A stretch of DNA of 14,475 nucleotides from an uncultured Oscillospiraceae bacterium (GCA_900752445.1 CAADVN010000136.1:1-14475), one strand, 5' to 3'. Positions 1 to 7,152 are shown, counted from the first letter of the stretch. Program-made: numbers and translations. Notes: generated by a model not told the origin, from the sequence alone.

Positions 1-1394
1 CCCGGCCGGGCCGCTGCTTCCCCGCTGCGGAGGAGGGCCCGGAGGCTGACACTCTTTTTCTGCTTGCCGCCGAAGGCCGTGATTTCAACAGCGTCCGGGT
101 CGGCTGGCGGCTCCTCAACGTCGATTTCCTCCGCGCCGCCGGTCTCTGCGGTTGCGGGGTCTCCGTACTGCAGGTTCGCCATACTGCTGCTCACGCTGGC
201 CGGGTCTTCGTTCGCCCTCATGTAGATGTCGGAGAAGGTCGTCTTGTAGACGTCCCCGCCCACCTCTGCCGGGGGCATATCGAGGAGCTCGCGGGCTTCG
301 TCCTTGGTGAGGAGCCCGGCGTTCCATCCGTCGATGCCCTTCATCTTGTCGAATTCTTGGTTCCGGGGAACGATGTCGTCATAACGCCACAACAGCCCCT
401 CTCCGAACATCGGGAGGAGCTGTTGATTGATGGCCTCCTCGCGCCGGCGAAGGCGCGGCATAAGGACGTTTTGCGCGTAGATGTATTGGGCTGCCTCTGA
501 GGTGGCCCGGTTGCTGCTCTCGGTGATGCCCATGATTTCACGGGGGACGCCGAAATGCTCGAGTGTCGCGTTGCGGATGAAGGTTCTGCCATTCACCATG
601 TCCATGTCCTTCATGCTCTCTGCGACCTTCTGGATGCTGATGTCGCCGCCGGTGGTGGCTATGCCGTGGCTCTTAAAGACGCCTTTGAACCGTTCCAGCC
701 ATTCAGCGCGGAACCGCTTGCGCTGTTCGTCACTGCTGCCGGGCATGGAGACGATGATGTTCGGGGTGGCGTCGTTGTAGAAGAACCGCTTTTGAAACTG
801 CGCGGCGTATTCGTCGATTTCCACTTCGTCGGCGATGGCCTCCGCCTGCCCGAGGCCCCGAAGGAAGGGGTCGAGCGGGTTGATGTCCTTCATCACGAAC
901 ATATCATCCACGCTGACTTCAATGATGCTGCCGCTGGTGGTCTTGACTGTGTAGTAGGGGTGCCCGAGGTACGGCGTCATCATCACCCAATGGGTCGGTA
1001 CCGGCCAAAGCTCTGCCGGGCGGCCTGCGGGGTCTTTCTCGATGACGAAGTAGCCCTCGCCCTTGAGGAGGAGGTAAATCTCCTCGAGCCGCCACAAGGC
1101 TGCTGCCGAGAATTCGTGCAGGGGGTTCGGCTGCGCCCAAAAATTGAGGAAGCTGTGCCGGGTGATTTCGCTCTCCTCGCCGTCGCTGCCTACGACGTAG
1201 AGCTTGCCGGTGGCAAAGGAAAGGTCGGACGCGATGCGCTCCACAACGGAGAGGCGCGGGCTCTTGGAGAACATCTTAATCCAGTCGTAGGTGTTCCGCT
1301 CCGGCGGGCGCGTCCACCTCGGTATCATGGCATTTCCCTCGGCGCGGCTGAATTTGTCGCTGGGAAGCTGCCTCCGCCTGTTAAACAGGGGCAT
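1..1394 (-). CDS. Phage portal protein, HK97 family (3' end outside window)
   Basis: The frame stays open from the ATG at 1394 to the left edge, giving about 464 residues with no stop. Portal proteins form the dodecameric ring at the capsid vertex through which DNA is packaged. Early residues include RWTRPPERNTYDWIKMFS, followed by a typical portal core with a WPVPTHWV segment, DINPLDPFLRGLG, an ATPNIIVSMPG stretch and the HFGVPREIMGITESSNRAT region found in HK97-type portals. The gene directly follows the large terminase, the usual order. The start has a GAGGTGA Shine-Dalgarno 6 nt upstream, and an in-frame TGA two codons further up excludes a longer product. The tail after the core is acidic and Pro/Ala-rich, so the protein is probably longer than the usual 400-450 residues. 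This long gene is easily missed because its stop lies outside the window. Confidence 0.9.
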   Translation of the reverse strand, partial: MPLFNRRRQLPSDKFSRAEGNAMIPRWTRPPERNTYDWIKMFSKSPRLSVVERIASDLSFATGKLYVVGSDGEESEITRHSFLNFWAQPNPLHEFSAAALWRLEEIYLLLKGEGYFVIEKDPAGRPAELWPVPTHWVMMTPYLGHPYYTVKTTSGSIIEVSVDDMFVMKDINPLDPFLRGLGQAEAIADEVEIDEYAAQFQKRFFYNDATPNIIVSMPGSSDEQRKRFRAEWLERFKGVFKSHGIATTGGDISIQKVAESMKDMDMVNGRTFIRNATLEHFGVPREIMGITESSNRATSEAAQYIYAQNVLMPRLRRREEAINQQLLPMFGEGLLWRYDDIVPRNQEFDKMKGIDGWNAGLLTKDEARELLDMPPAEVGGDVYKTTFSDIYMRANEDPASVSSSMANLQYGDPATAETGGAEEIDVEEPPADPDAVEITAFGGKQKKSVSLRALLRSGEAAARP

Positions 1395-1428
1395 CGCGGT
1401 TCACCTCGCTCTCTGTTTGGTCTTTCAT
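1381..1428 (-). CDS. Possible 15-codon leader ORF overlapping the portal start
   Basis: An ATG at 1428 sits behind a strong AGGAGGAGACCA ribosome binding site directly after the large terminase stop. It opens a 15-codon frame, MKDQTESEVNRDAPV, ending in TAA at 1381-1383. It overlaps the portal start in another frame. It may be a short translated leader that couples terminase and portal translation, or the strong site may simply load ribosomes for the portal. No homologue can be recognised at this length. Confidence 0.25.
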   Translation of the reverse strand: MKDQTESEVNRDAPV

Positions 1429-1439
1429 TGGTCTCCTCC

Positions 1440-2900
1440 TTAATCGCTCTCGAGGCTCCACGAGAGCATATTGTCCGCCGCCGTGGTGATGAGCATTGTC
1501 ACGGCGTCCGGGGCGTCGTCGTGTTCGTTCGGCCCCCGGATGGTGTAACTGGTGAAATGGTCGTAGAACTTCTCGTAGTCGCTGCCGTGCGCGTAATCCT
1601 GCCGGAAGTGTACGCGCTGCTTTATCTGGCCGCTGGCCGTGAGGATGCGGGTCTCCTTGTTCGTGCTGGACGGCACCGCCTCGATGGCCGTGAAGCCCTT
1701 GGCCTTCTCGCGGATGCTCTTGGCGTACAGCCGCCCGCCTGCGTTGCTCTCGATGCGGAACCGCTGTACTTTCCAGTTGTCCAGCGCCCCGAGGGTGAGG
1801 GGCTCCGTTATCTCCGCTTGGTCTTGGGTGTATATCACGTCCACCACATAGATGTCGTTTCCGAAAAGGTAAGCCACAATCATGCAGTAGTAGTCCTCGC
1901 CGGTGTCTGCGACGTCTGCAACGGCTATCACGCCGTCCGGCGTCCTTCCCCGTATGTCTTCCATCTCGAAGTAGTTGAGGGCCTCTGCAGGGAACAGGAG
2001 GCCTTCTGCGGGCCTCGGGTCTTGCTGGTAGAGGCTCATGAAGACGTGGGGGTTGCTCTGCTTTGCAGACAGCAGCCGGGCGAGGCTGTGGCGCTCCGGC
2101 CAGAGGGCTTCGCCTTCGTGCCGGGGGTCTATGTCGGTGGGGTCGCCCTCCTTGATGGCTTGGAATTTGACGACTTCCCATTCTCCCGGCTCGCGCTTGA
2201 GGATGACGCCGGCGAGGTCGTCTTGGTGCCAGCGCGTAAGGGTGATGAGCTGGCGGCTGTCGTTGTGCAGGCGGGTGGTGGCGACGGTGTCGTACCAGTC
2301 TTGGATGCTCCGCCGCACCGTGGGGCTCCATGCGTCCTTCGGGTCTTTGTACGGGTCGTCGATGATGAGCACGTCGAGGGCGCGGCCCGTTAGGCCACCG
2401 CCTATGCCGACGGTGACGAGGCCGCCTTGCCGCCCTACTATCTCGAATTCGTCCGAGTTACGGAGCCAAGAGCCGACGGCTGCGCGGATGTTCGCGGTGT
2501 TGAGGCGGGTCTCCGGGTAAAGCCCTGCGTATTCCCGGCTGTCGATGATGCGCTGCACATCCCTGTTGAACTTCGATGCGAAGTCGTGGTTATAGGAGAC
2601 GAGGCCCGCCCGGAGGTCTGGGTTGTCCCCGAGCATCTTGGCCGGGAGCCTGCGGCTACACAGCTCGCTCTTTCCGTGCTGCGGCGGCATGAACACCATG
2701 AGCTTTTTAATCCTTCCGGCGGCAAAAGCGTCCAGCTTCGCCGCGTAGCTGACGTGGTGCCAGTTTTCGATGTAGAGGGGGTTGGTGTACTTCGTGAAGT
2801 CGATGAGGCTCCGCCGGGCGAGCTCCATCTTCGCGGCGCGGGCGATTTCCCGTAGTTGCGCCTTGGTGTATAGCCTCTCGCGGGCGTCATTCTTCCTCAT
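1440..2900 (-). CDS. terL: Terminase large subunit
   Basis: This is the ATPase-nuclease motor that packages phage DNA into the prohead, here 486 residues, a normal length. Walker A is MPPQHGKSE at residues 71-79, and Walker B is LIIDDP at 178-183 with the catalytic acidic pair. The C-terminal RNase H-like nuclease shows VADVADTGED (D329, D332), ESNAGG at 384-389 and the late acidic DDAPDA at 461-466. The TRWHQDDLAG segment at 222-231 is also typical of this family. I chose the ATG at 2900 because GGAGGTGA lies 5 nt upstream. A GTG three codons earlier sits inside that site and is unlikely. The start overlaps the small terminase gene by 14 bp, and the portal follows. Confidence 0.97.
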   Translation of the reverse strand: MRKNDARERLYTKAQLREIARAAKMELARRSLIDFTKYTNPLYIENWHHVSYAAKLDAFAAGRIKKLMVFMPPQHGKSELCSRRLPAKMLGDNPDLRAGLVSYNHDFASKFNRDVQRIIDSREYAGLYPETRLNTANIRAAVGSWLRNSDEFEIVGRQGGLVTVGIGGGLTGRALDVLIIDDPYKDPKDAWSPTVRRSIQDWYDTVATTRLHNDSRQLITLTRWHQDDLAGVILKREPGEWEVVKFQAIKEGDPTDIDPRHEGEALWPERHSLARLLSAKQSNPHVFMSLYQQDPRPAEGLLFPAEALNYFEMEDIRGRTPDGVIAVADVADTGEDYYCMIVAYLFGNDIYVVDVIYTQDQAEITEPLTLGALDNWKVQRFRIESNAGGRLYAKSIREKAKGFTAIEAVPSSTNKETRILTASGQIKQRVHFRQDYAHGSDYEKFYDHFTSYTIRGPNEHDDAPDAVTMLITTAADNMLSWSLESD

Positions 2901-3450
2901 CGTCGTCACCTCCGTCCATGCTGGCGAGCTTGCGGAGGTCTGCGTCCGTCAGCTTCGACCAATCTATGCCGCCGTCCGCCGCGCCCTGCTGCCCGCTGCG
3001 GGCCGGGGTGCCGGTGGGCTGCAAGAAGCCCGCCTCCTCGAGGAGGTTGCCGCGCTCGAGCTTCGCGCCCTCCACAATGAGGCGGATGATGGCGTTGGCG
3101 TCGAGGTCTTCGATGTTCAGCCTGTCGAGGGCCTCGGTGGCCTTCTTCTGCATGAAATAGCCGGTCTTACGCTGGCGCTTCCGGGCCTCCTTGAGGTCTT
3201 TGGCTGCCTCTGCTCGCTCTTGACGCTCGAGGTCGTTATCATAGGCTCGGGCCCGTTCTACCCATTCCCATCGGCTGCTCCACCTGTCCATGAGGTTCTT
3301 GCTCTTGCCTAACTTCCGCCCCACCTTGGCCGTACTGCGGCTTGAGCCCATATCGCGGTAGATGGAAAACGCCTCGAACGCCTGCGGGGTCTCTCCCTTT
3401 TGCCGTTCCCACGGGAGGGCGGCCTCGGGCTCCGGGCGTCTCTTTGGCAT
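2887..3450 (-). CDS. terS: Terminase small subunit
   Basis: This 187-residue protein should bind phage DNA and recruit the large terminase for packaging. The N-terminus carries WERQKGETPQAFEAFSIYRD, then a helix-turn-helix-like segment with DRWSSRWEWVERARAYD, a pattern seen in Firmicutes phage small terminases. A basic coiled-coil-like helix follows (about residues 75-105), then a Gly/Asp-rich acidic tail. It lies immediately upstream of the large subunit and overlaps it. Two ATGs compete: the one at 3456 touches the GGGAGGG Shine-Dalgarno, so the ATG at 3450, spaced 6 nt from it, is preferred. Family recognition is from motif pattern and position, not a database search. Confidence 0.88.
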   Translation of the reverse strand: MPKRRPEPEAALPWERQKGETPQAFEAFSIYRDMGSSRSTAKVGRKLGKSKNLMDRWSSRWEWVERARAYDNDLERQERAEAAKDLKEARKRQRKTGYFMQKKATEALDRLNIEDLDANAIIRLIVEGAKLERGNLLEEAGFLQPTGTPARSGQQGAADGGIDWSKLTDADLRKLASMDGGDDDEEE

Positions 3451-3463
3451 TCCCATCCCTCCC

Positions 3464-4738
3464 TTATCGCTTTATCGCGTATCTGTAAATGACATCCCCG
3501 TTCTCATCCTTCCCGTCCGGCACAAGGACGCCGCCGTAGGCTCTGGCCGGGCTGGTGCCCTTCTTGGTGTCGTTCCAGTTGGAACGCAGCCATTGGGCCA
3601 TCGTGGTGTCGTACAGAAGGGCGCGGGCCTTGTTGCTGCCGGTGTTGTAGCCGCAGGCCCCCACCCAAGGGAAGTCGAAATACTTGTTGATGCTCTCCAT
3701 CACGTCGGAGAAGGTGACAAAGCCCTTCTCGCGGGCGATGATGATGGCGTTCCCGATGTTGCCGGTCTGGCTGACGCCCCATTCCGGCGGGACGCCGCAG
3801 CAGTTGCAGGCGTCGTTGCATTCCCGGCAAAAGGCGTCGGAAACGTGGAAGCGCATCCCGAGGCTGTGCGTGAGCTCCCGCATCCTGTGGATGATGGGGG
3901 CCTTGATGGCCCGGTTCAGCCTCTTGTAGCCTTGCTGCTTGCTGTTCTCCATGTAGAACTGATGGATGTCGTACCCGAGCACCTCGCTCATCGCTGCGTA
4001 TCTGGCCTTGAGCCTGTCGTCGGCCCGGCTCTCCATGCAGAAGAATTCGGTGGTTACGCTGTCCGCGCCCGCCTCCTTCGCCACCCGGATGAGTGCGGGG
4101 TAGTCCTCGCTGCATCCGATGATGAATGGCCGGAGCCGGAGCGTGACGTGGATGCCGATGTCGGCGAGGCTCCTTATTGCCGGGAGCCGCTCTTGCGGCG
4201 ACGGGACGCCGCGCTCAATCTTCCGGGCCTTCTCCGGGTCTGCGGTAATGATGCTGATTTTGACGTGCCAGTTGTGCGTGTGCCGGGCGAAAAGCTCCAT
4301 GTAGCGGCTGTCCTCCGTCCACCACGCCGCCTTCGTCGAGAAGGACAGCGGGTAGTCGATTTTGTCAAAGTAGCGGAGGAGCTCGAGGGTGACGCCGTTT
4401 CGACGCTCGTATTCGTCGAATTCGTCCGCGAGGCCGCCCCACTGCATGATGCGCCGGTCTTGGATGTACCTAAAGAATTGCGCGTCGGTCTTGTTTGCCG
4501 CTGCGGTGTTGTTGACTGCTGCGTTCTCAAACAGAGCGATGACCTTCTCGGGGTTCACGCTGCGCGGCTGGCCGGTGAGGTAGCCTTTGGTGGTGTGGCT
4601 TTTCTGGAAGAACGAGAAACAGTATAGGCAGTTATAGGAACACCGGCTGTATGTGTCCATGCTCATCGGCATGGAGCAGTCCGGGATTTCCATGCTCCAC
4701 CGGGGGCTTGTATAGTTCTGCTTGAGATTACACTCCAA
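3464..4738 (-). CDS. Radical SAM protein, SplB (spore photoproduct lyase)-like
   Basis: A 424-residue protein with the radical SAM iron-sulfur motif CSYNCLYC (C33, C37, C40). The middle part has SFSTKAAWWTED, HNWHVKISIITADPEK and the LRLRPFIIG strand, which follow the layout of the COG1533/SplB group, whose founding member repairs UV-induced thymine dimers in spores. A second Cys group, FCRECNDACNCC (residues 303-314), could hold an auxiliary Fe-S cluster or zinc. The start is TTG at 4738, supported by AAGGAGG 8 nt upstream and overlap with the P-loop gene end; no good ATG with a ribosome site exists nearby. It sits between a P-loop gene and the terminase, within a ParB-containing cluster. 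The substrate is unknown; DNA repair or base modification is inference. Confidence 0.85.
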   Translation of the reverse strand: MECNLKQNYTSPRWSMEIPDCSMPMSMDTYSRCSYNCLYCFSFFQKSHTTKGYLTGQPRSVNPEKVIALFENAAVNNTAAANKTDAQFFRYIQDRRIMQWGGLADEFDEYERRNGVTLELLRYFDKIDYPLSFSTKAAWWTEDSRYMELFARHTHNWHVKISIITADPEKARKIERGVPSPQERLPAIRSLADIGIHVTLRLRPFIIGCSEDYPALIRVAKEAGADSVTTEFFCMESRADDRLKARYAAMSEVLGYDIHQFYMENSKQQGYKRLNRAIKAPIIHRMRELTHSLGMRFHVSDAFCRECNDACNCCGVPPEWGVSQTGNIGNAIIIAREKGFVTFSDVMESINKYFDFPWVGACGYNTGSNKARALLYDTTMAQWLRSNWNDTKKGTSPARAYGGVLVPDGKDENGDVIYRYAIKR

Positions 4739-5219
4739 TGCCCTCGCCTCCTTCCGTACTGATTATCTCCCCGTTGAATCGCTCCCCAAATTGCAGGAAG
4801 TTGTTTCGAGCCTTGCTTTTGGTTGCCTTGACGAATGGGAGTGTAATTGTCGAACCGGCTGCCCGGAGCCGCTTCATAGAGGTCTTGAGGCTACAAGTAA
4901 CGAGGTATAGTTTTACTGGTTCCCCGAGGCTTTCTATGTATCTGAACATATCCGGGTTGTTGATGCGGTCTCCCTCGAGCACAACGTCTTTGCCTTTAAG
5001 TCGCTTAAGCTGTTTCCGTATTTTAGGGGCTGCGTTGTATGGGAGCGTGTCGGTGCCTTCTGTTCGTTTTCCGATTCCATACTTTCCGAGAGCTACTATG
5101 TCTCCAGAGCGGGTGAGGGGTATAATGTCCTCGTAGATTTCGCAGGGCTCTTTTAGGAAATGCTCGCGGGTAAATGTTGTTTTTCCTCCTCCGCTCTGTC
5201 CTATGATGATGTAGAACAC
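4728..5219 (-). CDS. P-loop NTPase/kinase-like protein
   Basis: This 163-residue protein begins with a hydrophobic strand and a Walker A loop, GQSGGGKTT (residues 7-15). A later strand, DVVLEGDRI, resembles the second acidic strand of small nucleotide or nucleic-acid kinases. KLYLVTCSLKTSMKRL further on looks like the lid region, with basic residues. This suggests a small phosphotransferase or ATP/GTP-binding protein rather than a AAA motor; the substrate is unknown. The start is GTG at 5219 with GGAGGAGTGA upstream. Hand counts in three sampled 60-bp lines give about 43-53% G+C, lower than its neighbours, so the gene may be a separate acquisition. It overlaps the radical SAM gene by 11 bp, suggesting a common function. 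Confidence 0.75.
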   Translation of the reverse strand: MFYIIIGQSGGGKTTFTREHFLKEPCEIYEDIIPLTRSGDIVALGKYGIGKRTEGTDTLPYNAAPKIRKQLKRLKGKDVVLEGDRINNPDMFRYIESLGEPVKLYLVTCSLKTSMKRLRAAGSTITLPFVKATKSKARNNFLQFGERFNGEIISTEGGEGIGV

Positions 5220-5225
5220 GGGCCC

Positions 5226-5822
5226 TCACTCCTCCATTCTAATGACGGTGGTTTTCTTCCCGGCTTTGGCGGTGGCGTCGTATCCCATGCGGTCTATCCA
5301 CCTCTGGGCGTCCCTGCTGCTATGGAAAGTGAGCGTCACTACCCACGAGGCCCCGAGGAAGTCCGGGTCTTCGTCTTCTTCGTCCTCCTCATCGTCTTGC
5401 CATGCTGCCGGGTCTTCGACGTCGTCGTTCTTGGCGAGGATGAGGGCGATTTCCTGCCCGGTGAAGCCCGTGACCTTCGCCTCCTCGAGCTCGTACTCTT
5501 GAAAGATTTCTTCCAGCCGGGAATAGTCCCACTGGCCCTTGATTTTGTTGAGGGCCACGTTGAGGAGCTTTTCTTCCTTCTCATCAAGGTCTACCACGCT
5601 GACCTCTGCGCTGGTGTAGCCGAGGTGCTGCAACACGGCAAGGCGCTGGTGGCCGCCTACGATGTGGCCGGTGCGCTCATTCCAGACGATGGGCTCGACG
5701 TTCCCGAACGTCTCTATGCTGTTCTTGAGCCTCTCGAACTCCGGCATATCCGGGGTGAGGGCGACGCGGGGGTTATAGTCGGCGGGTATCAGCCGCGAAA
5801 ATTCAATTTCTTGTATCTTCAT
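5226..5822 (-). CDS. ParB-like nuclease/Srx-fold protein, second copy
   Basis: A 198-residue protein with an N-terminal ParB/sulfiredoxin-fold domain: YNPR at residues 16-19, a helix with LKNSI, VEPIVW, then VGGHQR at 55-60 (the ParB nucleotide-binding box) and VVDLDEKEEKLLNVALNKI. It lacks the helix-turn-helix that chromosomal ParB uses to bind parS. Instead there is a very acidic linker (about residues 133-153) and a C-terminal alpha/beta segment with TLTFHSSRDAQRWIDRMG and VIRME. It is a tandem paralogue of the next gene upstream: 66 of the first 120 positions are identical in an ungapped comparison by eye. Start ATG at 5822 follows GGAGGG. ParB-like proteins without the parS-binding domain are common near phage terminases; their role is mostly unknown. 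Confidence 0.85.
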   Translation of the reverse strand: MKIQEIEFSRLIPADYNPRVALTPDMPEFERLKNSIETFGNVEPIVWNERTGHIVGGHQRLAVLQHLGYTSAEVSVVDLDEKEEKLLNVALNKIKGQWDYSRLEEIFQEYELEEAKVTGFTGQEIALILAKNDDVEDPAAWQDDEEDEEDEDPDFLGASWVVTLTFHSSRDAQRWIDRMGYDATAKAGKKTTVIRMEE

Positions 5823-6429
5823 AGCTGTCGCCCTCCATGTGTATCACGAGGTTCCGGCCTCCCCTCGGGAAGCCCCTCTCGATGCCCTCGCCCTCGAGCC
5901 ACTCCTCTGCGGCCTGCCGGGTCGGGAAGGAGAGGTAGATGCTGAATTCCCCGTCGTCCTCCTCGGTGTCGTCGCCGCCGTCGTCTTCCTCCGGCTCCGG
6001 GTCATCTTGGTAGAGGTCTGTGGGGTCTTCGTCCTCACCTCCGAAAAGGGTCTTGAGCTCCCCGTCGGAGTAGCCGGTTGCGAAGATGTCCTCTGCGCTG
6101 AATTCCTCGAACAGGTCTTGCAGTTTTTCGTAGTCCCACTGACCTTCGATGCGGTTCAGTGCGACGTTGAGCAGCTTTTCCTGCTTTTCGTCGAGGTCTA
6201 CGACTGCCGCCTCTGCCTCCGTGTGGCCGAGGTCGAGCAGGACGTTGTACCTCTGGTGCCCGCCGACGAGGTTGCCCGTCCGAAGGTTCACGACGAGCGG
6301 CTCCACGAGGCTCCACCGGCTGATAGATGCCTTGAGCGCCTCGTATTCCTTTTCACCGGGCTTGAGCTGCCGCCTTGGGTTGTAGGCCGCCGGTTTCACG
6401 TCTGCGAGCTTGATGCGCTTGATGTTCAC
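5803..6429 (-). CDS. ParB-like nuclease/Srx-fold protein, first copy
   Basis: A 208-residue protein and the first gene after the terminator at 6454-6487. The ParB/Srx domain shows YNPR (16-19), LKASI, VEPLVV, VGGHQR (55-60) and a VVDLDEKQEKLLNVALNRI helix. A long acidic linker (about residues 131-160, mostly D and E) leads to a C-terminal alpha/beta unit with IYLSFPTRQAAEEWLEG and VIHMEG, matching its paralogue in layout. The start is GTG at 6429, placed 8 nt after AGGAGG. The gene overlaps the second copy by 20 bp. Family members bind or hydrolyse nucleotides, or act as nucleases; which applies here cannot be read from the sequence. Confidence 0.85.
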   Translation of the reverse strand: MNIKRIKLADVKPAAYNPRRQLKPGEKEYEALKASISRWSLVEPLVVNLRTGNLVGGHQRYNVLLDLGHTEAEAAVVDLDEKQEKLLNVALNRIEGQWDYEKLQDLFEEFSAEDIFATGYSDGELKTLFGGEDEDPTDLYQDDPEPEEDDGGDDTEEDDGEFSIYLSFPTRQAAEEWLEGEGIERGFPRGGRNLVIHMEGDSYEDTRN

Positions 6430-6453
6430 GCCGCTTTCCTCCTTTCTGGCATG

Positions 6454-6487
6454 AAAAAAGGCCGCCCCGGTTTCCCGTGACGGCCTT
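6454..6487 (-). terminator. Intrinsic terminator upstream of the late genes
   Basis: On the minus strand the sequence reads AAGGCCG, TCA, CGG, GAAA, CCG, GGG, CGGCC and then a six-T run. The outer stem AAGGCCG/CGGCCTT and inner stem CGG/CCG are capped by a GNRA-type GAAA loop and followed by the T-run at 6454-6459. This is a strong Rho-independent terminator. It lies between the regulator gene and the first ParB gene, and downstream of the promoter at 6533-6561. Confidence 0.85.
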
Positions 6488-6526
6488 GGTGCCCTTTGCT
6501 GCTGCGGCTATCCGCAATTTCGCATT
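6454..6526 (-). ncRNA. Predicted ~73-nt leader/small RNA between late promoter and terminator
   Basis: Transcription from the promoter at 6533-6561 should start near 6526 and stop at the T-run near 6454, giving an RNA of about 73 nt with no convincing ORF. It would fold into two hairpins. The first is TGCGG-ATAG-CCGCA (6503-6516) and the second is the terminator. The layout matches lambda, where the late promoter makes a short 6S RNA until an antiterminator lets polymerase read into the late genes. Existence of the transcript is inferred from sequence only. Confidence 0.45.
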
Positions 6527-6589
6527 GTAGGTATTATAGCACAGGCAAAATTCACACGCAAGGTTCGCAAATTCGCGGCTGAAATTCAC
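6513..6589 (-). repeat. Short repeats around the late promoter (candidate regulator sites)
   Basis: On the minus strand three copies of G(T/C)GAATTT occur at 6582-6589, 6569-6576 and 6548-6555. A related pair, GCGAATTTGCG (6566-6576) and GCGAAATTGCG (6513-6523), brackets the promoter. They lie upstream of, within and just downstream of the promoter, where an activator or antiterminator would bind. The neighbouring ArpU/RinA-like gene product is the obvious candidate ligand, but that link is inference. Confidence 0.4.
6533..6561 (-). promoter_or_regulatory. Candidate late promoter with extended -10
   Basis: The minus strand carries a perfect TATAAT (6533-6538) preceded by TGC, an extended -10. 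A weak -35, TTGCGT (6556-6561), sits exactly 17 bp upstream. The good -10 with a poor -35 is typical of activator-dependent or extended -10 promoters. It lies just after the regulator gene and points at the ParB/terminase/portal genes. Confidence 0.7.
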
Positions 6590-7098
6590 GTTGACGCCTG
6601 CGAGCCGTAGAGGAGAACCGCGACGGCCCGCACCAGCCTTCCACGCTGCTTCCAGAGCTGCGTGTTGCCGCATTTGAGGTCTGCGGCGATGTCGTCGTCC
6701 TCGAGCCCGTCAATGTACTTGGCCTCGACGGCGGGGTAGAAGGGGTCGTCCTCGATATGGGCGAGCGCCTTCTCGAGCGTCTCTATCTCGTACTCGTCCG
6801 CCGCTATGGTGGCCTCGAGGTCTTTGATGATGGCCTCGAGCATATCCTCCGGGGTGAGCCGGTAGCCGGTGCGGCTGAACCGAACAATGCTCTTGCTCCG
6901 CTCCGGGGCCCCGTGGGTCTTGATTTGCTCGAGCTTCTCCTTGTCGTCCTCGACCTTCTGGCGCAGGACGGGCAGGGCATAGAGCCTCCGCTCGGTAGCC
7001 TTGTAGGCGTCCTTTGCGATGCTCATGCCCTGCACCCGGCCCGCGTTCACGGCCTTCTGGATGATGGCGTCAAAGTCCGGCCAGTTGTTCTTCCCCAT
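6586..7098 (-). CDS. ArpU/RinA-like phage late transcription regulator
   Basis: A 170-residue protein with a charged helical middle (VLRQKVEDDKEKLEQIK, then LEAIIKDLEATIAADEYEIETLEKAL in two parts) and a C-terminal sigma-region-4-like helix-turn-helix. The last part reads YIDGLEDDDIAADLKCG followed by LWKQRGRLVRAVAVLLYG. This matches the general pattern of ArpU/RinA-type regulators, which control late genes in Gram-positive phages and usually sit just before the terminase module, as here. The ATG at 7098 is chosen because AAAGGAGG lies 8 nt upstream; a longer frame starting 13 codons earlier has no such site. It is followed directly by the candidate late promoter. Family assignment is by pattern and position. 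Confidence 0.7.
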   Translation of the reverse strand: MGKNNWPDFDAIIQKAVNAGRVQGMSIAKDAYKATERRLYALPVLRQKVEDDKEKLEQIKTHGAPERSKSIVRFSRTGYRLTPEDMLEAIIKDLEATIAADEYEIETLEKALAHIEDDPFYPAVEAKYIDGLEDDDIAADLKCGNTQLWKQRGRLVRAVAVLLYGSQAST

Positions 7099-7152
7099 GT
7101 TGACCGCCTCCTTTTCGTATGGGGTGGCCCCGCTCAAAGAGGCGGGCTGCTG

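Noticed and set aside
555..2393. 612-codon plus-strand open frame
   Set aside because: It lies antisense to the portal and large terminase genes, whose motifs are unmistakable. High GC and biased third positions keep the opposite strand open. Its protein has no recognisable domain and there is no plus-strand promoter.
3362..4627. 421-codon plus-strand open frame
   Set aside because: Antisense to the small terminase and radical SAM genes; Val/Ala/Gly-rich composition typical of a shadow frame.
6353..6673. 106-codon minus-strand frame across the late promoter
   Set aside because: It overlaps the regulator end, the promoter, the terminator and the ParB start in another frame and has no ribosome site.
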